DNA from: Flectobacillus roseus | Lineage (GTDB): Bacteria; Bacteroidota; Bacteroidia; Cytophagales; Spirosomataceae | Direction: 5' to 3' (one strand) | Assembly: GCF_030056665.1 (NCBI RefSeq) | Contig: NZ_JASHIG010000004.1 | DNA: 64,000 bases | Shown: one piece after another, positions 7,628 through 14,954 of the stretch | How positions within the stretch are numbered: position 1 is the first letter of the stretch | Layout: each line of letters opens with the position of its first letter | Notes under the pieces: model-generated | Databases searched by the model: none | The model's input: the letters and a program-made list of their open reading frames with translations, nothing else | What the model was told of the DNA's origin: nothing | Program-made: the position numbers and the translations under genes

Positions 7628-9025
7628 ATGTCTCAAGAACAACCATCATTCAAACGCTCCTTTCGCCTCTTCGATGCCACCATGATTGTGGCGGGTTCCA
7701 TGATTGGGTCGGGGATTTTCATTGTTAGTTCTGATATTGTCCGAAATGTGGGCTCTACAGGAGGGTTACTTTTGGTTTGGGTTCTTACTGGATTACTCAC
7801 TGTAGCGGCGGCCGTTAGTTATGGCGAACTAAGTGGTATGTTTCCCAAAGCAGGAGGACAATATATTTACCTCAAAGAGGCCTTCAATCCTTTAATTGGT
7901 TTCTTATATGGTTGGAGCTTTTTTACCGTAATCCAAACAGGTTCTATCGCGGCCGTTGGAGTTGCCTTTAGTAAATTTTCGGCTTACCTTTTTCCTGTTT
8001 TAAGCGAAAAAAATATTCTATTCTCAGTCTTAGGACTCCATATTTCAGCAGCACAGCTTACCTCTATAGCTCTGATCATTTTTCTTTCGTTTATCAATAC
8101 TCGTGGCGTTCAGTATGGCAAATATGTCCAGTCCATTTTTACAGTCACCAAACTGCTTGCCTTATTTGGATTAGTTATTTTTGGATTTATTCTTACGGCT
8201 AATACCGAAACTTGGCATCATAACTGGGAAACGGGCTTTTCTATCCAACAACTTACCTCTTCAGGATTTTTACCATACACAGGCTGGGCTGCTTTCGGAG
8301 CAATAGCCGCCAGTATGGTAGGTAGCTTATTTAGTAGTGACTCGTGGAATAATGTGACATTTATCGCAGGCGAAATCCAAAATCCTCAACGCAATATTGG
8401 GCTGAGTCTTTTCCTTGGAACACTCATTGTAACAAGCATTTACTTGCTCGCCAACATCATGTATGTTTCGGTATTAGACCTACCCGCAATTGCTTTTGCC
8501 GAAAACGATAGGGTGGGAGTAGTGGCATCGCAACATATTTTTGGTGAAGAGGGCACTATGATTGTAGCCATTTTCTTGATGATTTCAACTTTTGGTTGTG
8601 ATAACGGACTTATCTTGGCTGGAGCACGAGTGTATTACACGATGGCAAACGATGGTTTATTTTTCAAGAAAGTAGGTGAGCTTAACAAAAATGGTGTACC
8701 CGAAAAAGCGCTTTGGATTCAATGTGTTTGGGCTTCGGTTTTATGTTTGAGTGGCAAATACGGCGAACTTCTCGATTATGTAATTTTTGCGGTACTCATT
8801 TTTTATGCCCTTACCATTTTAGGAATTATCCGTTTACGCATCAAAAAACCAGAGCTAGAAAGACCTTACAAAGCATTTGGATACCCTTTTGTACCATTAC
8901 TGTATATTTTTACAGCCACTTGTATTTGCATTTTATTACTGATTTACAAACCCAATTATACTTGGCCAGGCTTAGGTTTAGTATTATTAGGGATTCCTGT
9001 TTTTTATTTACTTAAAAAAAATTAG
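7628..9025 (+). CDS. APC-family amino acid permease
   Basis: A 465-residue integral membrane protein with about 12 hydrophobic segments, the standard APC superfamily length. The N-terminal motif IVAGSMIGSGIFIVSSDIV in TM1 is the substrate-binding GSGIF signature, and TM6 has the GWAAFGAIAASMVGSLFSSD region. It follows the hydroxyproline epimerase and precedes a GH127 gene on the same strand, so it probably imports hydroxyproline or small hydroxyproline-containing products across the inner membrane (inference). Related proteins are often annotated as amino acid or LAT-type permeases, so other substrates are possible. Confidence 0.85.
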   Translation: MSQEQPSFKRSFRLFDATMIVAGSMIGSGIFIVSSDIVRNVGSTGGLLLVWVLTGLLTVAAAVSYGELSGMFPKAGGQYIYLKEAFNPLIGFLYGWSFFTVIQTGSIAAVGVAFSKFSAYLFPVLSEKNILFSVLGLHISAAQLTSIALIIFLSFINTRGVQYGKYVQSIFTVTKLLALFGLVIFGFILTANTETWHHNWETGFSIQQLTSSGFLPYTGWAAFGAIAASMVGSLFSSDSWNNVTFIAGEIQNPQRNIGLSLFLGTLIVTSIYLLANIMYVSVLDLPAIAFAENDRVGVVASQHIFGEEGTMIVAIFLMISTFGCDNGLILAGARVYYTMANDGLFFKKVGELNKNGVPEKALWIQCVWASVLCLSGKYGELLDYVIFAVLIFYALTILGIIRLRIKKPELERPYKAFGYPFVPLLYIFTATCICILLLIYKPNYTWPGLGLVLLGIPVFYLLKKN

Positions 9026-9247
9026 TGAGGTGTGAATTATGAATGAGTGAATGAGAGTATGTTAAAAAAATATTTGGCATGTATCGAAAAACAAAATTTC
9101 CACTCGCCACTACTCGCCTGCTACTCAAATAGCAGGGTAAAGAAAATAACTACAAACTTCCTCATTGAAATTTAAAAGAATTTAGTTGTTTGACTCATTT
9201 CATTCACTAATTCACAATTCACCAACTCACTAATTCAATAAATAGCT
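9026..9247. other. 222-bp spacer bracketed by gaatgagtga / tcattcact words
   Basis: No gene. Just after the permease stop lies gtgaattatgaatgagtg, and just before the glycosidase ATG lies a run of complementary words (gactcatttcattcac, taattcacaattcacc). The layout mirrors the two previous spacers. The middle contains cactcgccactactcgcctg, with no recognisable gene or terminator. Confidence 0.4.
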
Positions 9248-11635
9248 ATGATACAAAAAACAATACTTTTCTGCTTTTTTTGTTTAGGAGCTTTTGCCCA
9301 AAAAGGCGATTATCCTATTCAGCCTGTGGCATTTACACAAGTTCATTTTAAGGATAATTTTTGGACTCCAAAAATGCAGGTAAACGCCAATGTGACTATT
9401 CCTTACACGCTTAATCAGTGTAAAATCACGGGGCGTATTGACAATTTCCGTAAAGCCGCAAAGCAAATCCCAGCCGATAAAAGCACTTCTTTTACCTTCG
9501 ATGACACAGACCTTTACAAGGTCATTGAAGGCGCTTCTTACAGCCTGCAAACTCAGAAAAACCCTCAGCTAGAAACCTATCTTGATTCATTAATTACGAT
9601 TATTGGCTCGGCTCAGGAGGCTGATGGATATTTATACACTTTTAGAACCATGCCAATCCAAAAACCTCATGAATGGCTTGGCGCTAAACGTTGGGAAAAA
9701 GAAGAAGATTTGAGTCATGAACTCTATAATGCTGGTCACTTATTCGAGTCGGCGGTTGCGCATTATCAGGCTACTGGCAAAAAGAACCTTTTGAATATTG
9801 CTATCAGAAATGCAGATTTATTAGTAAAAACCTTTGGTTGGGGCAAAGAAGAACGCTTTCCTGGACACCAAATCGTAGAAACAGGGTTGACAAAATTGTA
9901 TAGAGTCACGGGCAAAAAGGCCTACCTTGATTTAGCTAAGTTCTTTTTAGACTTAAGAGGAAAAGAAGGGCATCTTAACCAAGAATATAGCCAATCGCAC
10001 AAAAAAGTTGTAGATCAACACACTGCTGTAGGTCATGCGGTACGTGCCACCTATATGTATACAGGTATGGCCGACGTAGCCGCACTTACTGGCGACAAGG
10101 CTTATTTGTCTGCAATTGATGATATTTGGCATGATGTAGTAGATAAAAAACTTTACATCACAGGAGGAATCGGGGCGACAGGCAATGGCGAGGCTTTTGG
10201 CGACGACTATGATTTGCCAAACATGAGTGCTTACGCAGAAACCTGTGCTGCTATTGCCAATGTGTACTGGAATCAACGTATGTTTTTATTACATGGCGAT
10301 GCTCAGTATGTCGATGTCCTTGAACGAACACTTTACAATGGTTTGCTTTCAGGAATTTCACTGAGTGGTGATAAGTTTTTCTATCCTAATCCACTAGCTT
10401 CTATGGGGCAACATCAGCGCCGTGCTTGGTGGGATTGTGCTTGTTGTGTTTCAAATATGACTCGATTCCTGCCCTCAGTGCCAGGATATACTTATGCTCA
10501 AAATCAAAAAAATCTGTATGTAAACCTTTTTGTAGGTGGTACTGCCACTATTCAATTACCCAATACAGCTGTGACGATTACCCAACAAACGGCATATCCT
10601 TGGGAAGGGAAAAATGACATCACGATTGCTCCTGCAAAAACAGCGCAATTTGCTTTACGCATTCGTATTCCGGGTTGGGCATTGAGTAAACCATCTTCGG
10701 GGGATTTATACAAAGATGAAACGCCAGAAAGTCCAATTCAGCTTTTGGTAAATGGTAAAGTCTTTTCTTATAAAATGGAAAAAGGCTATGCAGTAATAGA
10801 TAGAGTTTGGAAAAAAGGCGATCAAGTAAGTTTCACACTTCCGATGGATGTAAGAAAAATTTTGGCTAACAGCAATGTAAAAGCTGACAAATCAAAATTT
10901 GCCTTGCAGAGAGGTCCAATGGTATATTGTTTGGAAGGAAATGATAATACCTCAGCATCGGTTATGAGCTTAGTTGTGGACAAAAACGCTCCTGTTACAG
11001 CTTCTTACCAACAAGATTTGTTGAACGGTGTCATGACTTTAAACATGAAAGGATTTACTACACAAAGACAAGTAGGGTCTGAAGAATTGGTAAAGAAAAC
11101 GACAGATATCAAGGCTATTCCATACTATTCATGGGCCAATCGTGGAGCTACAGAAATGACAGTTTGGATTCCGTATGAAGAAACGGCTGCTCGTCCAACG
11201 CCTGCGCCAACTATTGCTAGCAAAAGTAAAGTATCAGGTTCTGTGAGTAATCCATTAATGCTAAAAGCACTAAACGACCAATATGAAGTAGAAAACTCTA
11301 ATGACAAGAGTGCCAATTTCTTGCACTGGTGGCCTAAAAAGAATACTACCGAATATCTTCAATACGATTTTGACCAAACTTATACAGTATCCTCGTCAAG
11401 CATTTATTGGTTAGATGACAGTCCTTGGGGAGGATGTCGTATCCCTGCATCTTACAAAATTTACTATCAAAAAGATGGAGAATGGATTCCTGTAAAAGTC
11501 ATCAATCAAAGCCCTATTGCCAAAGACCAGCTCAATACTATACAATTTGAGCCTGTAACAACCAAAGCAATCAAAATGGAAGTACAATTACCTGTAGATA
11601 ATGCAGCTGGGGTTATTGAGTGGGCGGTGAAGTAG
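9248..11635 (+). CDS. GH127-type beta-L-arabinofuranosidase, exported
   Basis: A complete 795-residue DUF1680 protein. A short signal peptide ends near AFAQ (residues 14-17), so it is exported. The catalytic pattern of HypBA1 is intact: E315, E331 and C333 (in YAETC, +16 and +18 from E315) and the zinc-binding/catalytic Cys pair C399-C400 in WDCACCVSN. A C-terminal region from about residue 660 has a beta-rich carbohydrate-binding look (DUF4986 and discoidin-like). HypBA1-type enzymes release L-arabinose from hydroxyproline-linked beta-L-arabinofuranosides of plant extensins. Placement right after hydroxyproline catabolic genes fits exactly; GH146 activity on other arabinans is the alternative. 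Confidence 0.9.
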   Translation: MIQKTILFCFFCLGAFAQKGDYPIQPVAFTQVHFKDNFWTPKMQVNANVTIPYTLNQCKITGRIDNFRKAAKQIPADKSTSFTFDDTDLYKVIEGASYSLQTQKNPQLETYLDSLITIIGSAQEADGYLYTFRTMPIQKPHEWLGAKRWEKEEDLSHELYNAGHLFESAVAHYQATGKKNLLNIAIRNADLLVKTFGWGKEERFPGHQIVETGLTKLYRVTGKKAYLDLAKFFLDLRGKEGHLNQEYSQSHKKVVDQHTAVGHAVRATYMYTGMADVAALTGDKAYLSAIDDIWHDVVDKKLYITGGIGATGNGEAFGDDYDLPNMSAYAETCAAIANVYWNQRMFLLHGDAQYVDVLERTLYNGLLSGISLSGDKFFYPNPLASMGQHQRRAWWDCACCVSNMTRFLPSVPGYTYAQNQKNLYVNLFVGGTATIQLPNTAVTITQQTAYPWEGKNDITIAPAKTAQFALRIRIPGWALSKPSSGDLYKDETPESPIQLLVNGKVFSYKMEKGYAVIDRVWKKGDQVSFTLPMDVRKILANSNVKADKSKFALQRGPMVYCLEGNDNTSASVMSLVVDKNAPVTASYQQDLLNGVMTLNMKGFTTQRQVGSEELVKKTTDIKAIPYYSWANRGATEMTVWIPYEETAARPTPAPTIASKSKVSGSVSNPLMLKALNDQYEVENSNDKSANFLHWWPKKNTTEYLQYDFDQTYTVSSSSIYWLDDSPWGGCRIPASYKIYYQKDGEWIPVKVINQSPIAKDQLNTIQFEPVTTKAIKMEVQLPVDNAAGVIEWAVK

Positions 11636-11647
11636 GTTTAGGCTATG

Positions 11648-11684
11648 CAGTAAGCAAAAGATTCAGTACGTATTTTGCTTACTG
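11648..11684 (+). terminator. 12-bp hairpin after the GH127 gene
   Basis: cagtaagcaaaa (11648-11659) pairs perfectly with ttttgcttactg (11673-11684), 12 bp after the glycosidase stop. It lacks a downstream T-run, so termination would be weak or factor-assisted. Confidence 0.45.
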
Positions 11685-11823
11685 TAAAAGGTTATCATGA
11701 TTAAAATCAAAAATCCTCAATCCGATATTATACTAAGAGCTTTGGGTTAGGCGTTTTAATATCAAATACTTTCACTCTCAAAAAAAAGATATTTTCTAAT
11801 TACCTAACCATTGTAATTGCATG

Positions 11824-11867
11824 AATCCCAGTCAGAAATCTTCTGATTGGGATTTTTTGTTTTTTCA
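11824..11867 (+). terminator. Rho-independent terminator
   Basis: aatcccagtcaga (11824-11836) pairs with tctgattgggatt (11842-11854) with one mismatch. The hairpin is followed by a long T-rich tract with two runs of six Ts. It is the first strong terminator after the arabinofuranosidase gene and insulates it from the HMG-CoA lyase gene. Confidence 0.75.
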
Positions 11868-11918
11868 TAAGAATCATTCATATTGAGTCCTGAAACAATC
11901 ATCAATAAACAAAAAACT

Positions 11919-12755
11919 ATGAAAATTATCGAATGCCCAAGAGATGCCATTCAAGGCTGGAAATCACCTGTTTCTACCGCATTAAAAGTAGAATACCTCA
12001 ACACACTACTGCAAGTAGGGTTTGACACATTGGATTTTGGCAGTTTTGTCTCTCCCAAAGCAATTCCTCAAATGGCAGATACTGCCGAGGTATATCATCA
12101 GCTAGAATTGGAAGGTGTTTCTACTAAATTACTGGCAATCGTTGCCAACCTAAAAGGAGCCGAGCAAGCTGTTTTGTTTGAGCATATAACTTATTTAGGA
12201 TTTCCATTTTCCATTTCCGAAACCTTCCAACAACGCAATACCAATAGTTCAATTACTCAAGCTTTCGAAACGGTTAAGGCAATACAGGGATTATGTCTTA
12301 AACATGACAAAAAGCTGGTAGTCTATTTCTCAATGGGTTTTGGCAATCCCTACGGCGACCCGTATAGTCCTAATATTGTGGGAGAGTGGGCCGAAAAAAT
12401 GGCTTCATTAGGAGTAGAAATTATTGCTTTGTCGGATACCGTTGGCGTTGCAGAACCTCCATTAATTGGGCAATTATTTAGTCATTTAATTCCACTTTAT
12501 CCTCAAATCGAGTTTGGAGCACATTTCCATGCGAGTCCTTTTAATTGGGAAGACAAAATTCATACTGCCTATCATGCAGGTTGTCGTCGTTTTGATGGTG
12601 CTCTTGGGGGATTTGGAGGTTGTCCGATGGCGAATGACGAGCTTGTGGGAAATATTAATACCATAAATCTTATAGAAAAATTCAAAGACTCATATCCTAT
12701 AAATCATCAAGCTTGGCAAAAAGCAATAGACTTGAGTCAAAAGATATTTATTTAG
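11919..12755 (+). CDS. Hydroxymethylglutaryl-CoA lyase
   Basis: A 278-residue TIM-barrel protein from the ATG at 11919; a TTG extension to 11883 adds 12 unsupported residues. Family hallmarks are the N-terminal ECPRDAIQGW substrate loop (the usual EVGPRDGLQ motif in altered form), the metal-binding HFHASPFN segment near residues 208-215 and the GALGGFGGCPMAND loop with the catalytic Cys. HMG-CoA lyase splits 3-hydroxy-3-methylglutaryl-CoA into acetyl-CoA and acetoacetate, the last step of leucine breakdown. The gene is 32 bp upstream of a glutaryl-CoA dehydrogenase gene and likely cotranscribed with it. The unusual first motif leaves room for a related acyl-CoA lyase. Confidence 0.82.
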   Translation: MKIIECPRDAIQGWKSPVSTALKVEYLNTLLQVGFDTLDFGSFVSPKAIPQMADTAEVYHQLELEGVSTKLLAIVANLKGAEQAVLFEHITYLGFPFSISETFQQRNTNSSITQAFETVKAIQGLCLKHDKKLVVYFSMGFGNPYGDPYSPNIVGEWAEKMASLGVEIIALSDTVGVAEPPLIGQLFSHLIPLYPQIEFGAHFHASPFNWEDKIHTAYHAGCRRFDGALGGFGGCPMANDELVGNINTINLIEKFKDSYPINHQAWQKAIDLSQKIFI

Positions 12756-12787
12756 CCTTGAGAGCTTATTTCAAAACAAACAAAACC

Positions 12788-13984
12788 ATGGAATTTTATC
12801 AATCAAACAAAGTGGATAACTTCGAATCTCCCGATTTTTATCAAATAGATGATTTATTGACCGAAGAACACCTCCTAATACGTCAATCAGTGAGGGATTT
12901 CATTAAAAAGGAAGTGTCTCCAATTATTGAAGATGCAGCTCAAAAAGCAGTTTTTCCAGTACATTTAGTCAAAAGATTTGGAGAAATGGGACTTTTTGGC
13001 CCAACAATTCCTGAAAAATATGGCGCAGGTGGATTAGATTATATCGCTTATGGCCTGATGATGCAGGAAGTTGAAAGAGGCGATTCTGGTTTGCGCTCGA
13101 TGGCTTCTGTACAAGGCTCTTTGGTGATGTATCCTATCTATGAATATGGCTCAGAGGCACAAAAACAAAAGTATTTGCCCAAATTAGCCTCAGGGGAATA
13201 TTTGGGATGTTTTGGATTGACAGAACCAGATTTCGGCTCAAATCCTGCGGGTATGAAAACCCGAATTGAAGATAAAGGAGAGTACTATTTGCTCAATGGT
13301 TCAAAAATGTGGATATCCAATGCTCCTATGGCAGATATTGCTGTTGTTTGGGCAAAAAATGAACAAGGACGTATCAAAGGGCTTATCGTAGAACGTGGAA
13401 TGGAAGGCTTTTCGACCCCAGAAATACATCAAAAATGGTCTTTGCGAGCGAGTTGTACAGGCGAACTGGTATTTGATAATGTCAAAGTTCCTAAAGAAAA
13501 TCTATTGCCAAATGCCGATGGCTTGCGTGGTCCATTGGGATGTTTGGATTCAGCACGCTATGGTATAGCATGGGGTGCTTTGGGGGCTGCGATGGATTGC
13601 TATGATTCGGCAAAAAAGTATTCTCTAGAAAGAATTCAGTTTGATAAACCTATTGCATCTTTTCAATTAGTACAAAAAAAATTAGCGGAAATGCTTACTG
13701 AGATTACCAAAGCTCAATTAGTTTGCTGGCGTTTGGGGATGCTCAAAAATGCTGGAAAAGCCACCACAGCACAGATTTCATTGGCCAAACGCAATAATGT
13801 TGACATGGCGTTAAAAATAGCTCGTGAAGCACGCCAACTACATGGAGGTATGGGTATTACAGGCGAATATCCCATTATGAGACACCTCATGAACCTCGAA
13901 TCGGTGGTTACTTATGAGGGTACACACGATATTCATCTCCTGATTTTAGGTGCTGAAATAACGGGTATTTCGGCATTCAAGTAA
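12788..13984 (+). CDS. Acyl-CoA dehydrogenase, probable glutaryl-CoA dehydrogenase
   Basis: The ATG at 12788 gives 398 residues, normal for an acyl-CoA dehydrogenase; an upstream start at 12713 would overlap the lyase gene. The FAD/substrate segment CFGLTEPDFGSNPAGMKT and the C-terminal YEGTHDIHLLILGAEITGI, with catalytic E377, are those of glutaryl-CoA dehydrogenase (the YEGTHDIHALILGRAITG signature). The enzyme oxidises and decarboxylates glutaryl-CoA to crotonyl-CoA in lysine/tryptophan breakdown, passing electrons to ETF. Together with HMG-CoA lyase it forms a two-gene amino acid catabolic unit. Confidence 0.88.
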   Translation: MEFYQSNKVDNFESPDFYQIDDLLTEEHLLIRQSVRDFIKKEVSPIIEDAAQKAVFPVHLVKRFGEMGLFGPTIPEKYGAGGLDYIAYGLMMQEVERGDSGLRSMASVQGSLVMYPIYEYGSEAQKQKYLPKLASGEYLGCFGLTEPDFGSNPAGMKTRIEDKGEYYLLNGSKMWISNAPMADIAVVWAKNEQGRIKGLIVERGMEGFSTPEIHQKWSLRASCTGELVFDNVKVPKENLLPNADGLRGPLGCLDSARYGIAWGALGAAMDCYDSAKKYSLERIQFDKPIASFQLVQKKLAEMLTEITKAQLVCWRLGMLKNAGKATTAQISLAKRNNVDMALKIAREARQLHGGMGITGEYPIMRHLMNLESVVTYEGTHDIHLLILGAEITGISAFK

Positions 13985-14110
13985 TAAACCGCTTACTCAA
14001 TCAAGCAAAAGGTGCTCAATAATTTGAGATAATTTTGGGTTTTATAGTCAAACAGCGACTCAACTGGGTCTGTCGTGATTGTTTTATTTTTCATTAAAAT
14101 CCTTAATCTT

Positions 14111-14716
14111 ATGCGTAACATTAAAAAATTCGCCATCCTTGCTTTATTGTGTGTATGTTCGCCACTTTTAAAAGCACAAAATTTATCTTTTGGTCCTACA
14201 ATTGGAGTAAACTCTTCAAGTCTCTCAGGGCTTTCTGACACAAAATCAAGAACTGGACTCTCAACAGGGCTTTTCTTGAATTATAGCTCTACTTCTCACT
14301 GGGGCTTTGGTATGCAGGTGTTGTATAGTCAACAAGGCGCTAACTATGAGAGAAGCGATGATTATCTCAAATTAGATTATGTACAAGTGCCTTTGCTTGC
14401 AACGTATTACTTTGGTTCTCAAAAAACGACAGGGTCATGGAGACCAAAGGTTTTTGCTGGTCCTCAAATAGGGTTTTTAACAAGTGTAGCCAATAAAAGT
14501 GGATACGACTATGCTGGTAGCTATAGTTCAACTGACGTAAGTGCTGTTTTAGGTGCGGGTGTAAATTATGCACTTAGCCAAAAAATGTGGTTGAATTTGG
14601 ATGCTCGTTATGCACTAGGGCTTACAGATATTGCCAAAAGTCCAACTTTAGATGTATCCAATCGTGTGTTTAGTGTTAATGTAGGACTAAGTTTTCCTCT
14701 TGGTACATACAAATAA
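14111..14716 (+). CDS. Outer-membrane beta-barrel (porin/PorT-like) protein
   Basis: The chosen ATG at 14111 starts a 201-residue protein with a clear signal peptide (MRNIKKFAILALLCVCSPLL, cut after KAQ). A GTG extension would put 12 hydrophobic residues ahead of it. The rest alternates polar and hydrophobic residues as in small outer-membrane barrels of the PorT/OMP_b-brl_2 type (SFGPTIGVNSSSL, GFGMQVLYSQQGANY, VNVGLSFPLG). No enzymatic motif is present. The role is unknown. It stands alone between two hairpins. Confidence 0.75.
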   Translation: MRNIKKFAILALLCVCSPLLKAQNLSFGPTIGVNSSSLSGLSDTKSRTGLSTGLFLNYSSTSHWGFGMQVLYSQQGANYERSDDYLKLDYVQVPLLATYYFGSQKTTGSWRPKVFAGPQIGFLTSVANKSGYDYAGSYSSTDVSAVLGAGVNYALSQKMWLNLDARYALGLTDIAKSPTLDVSNRVFSVNVGLSFPLGTYK

Positions 14717-14720
14717 AAAA

Positions 14721-14744
14721 GGCCCGTAAGTAACCTTACGAGCC
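14721..14744. terminator. Short hairpin after the barrel gene
   Basis: ggcccgtaag (14721-14730) pairs with cttacgagcc (14735-14744), one mismatch, starting 5 bp after the stop at 14716. There is no T-run on the plus strand (A-run before the stem), so this is a weak terminator call. Confidence 0.35.
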
Positions 14745-14900
14745 AGAGAACCACTTACTAGGAATAACTTTATAGATTATAGAAGTATTAATTTGCTTTA
14801 AGGAAAAGACAAATGTGCAGACGTTTTGTATACTTCCGAAAAATAGCAAATATTCATTAGGTAGTGGTAGCGAATCTTATTAAACGGTCGCACTTTATGC

Positions 14901-14934
14901 AAAAGCCCCGAAATATCAATATTTCGGGGCTTTT
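14901..14934. terminator. Bidirectional Rho-independent terminator
   Basis: A perfect 15-bp stem (aaaagccccgaaata with its complement) and a 4-nt loop tcaa, flanked by A/T runs on both sides. It can stop transcription of the TonB receptor gene (minus strand, ending at 14955) and read-through from the left. Confidence 0.85.
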
Positions 14935-14954
14935 GTTTTGCGAATTACAAGTTC

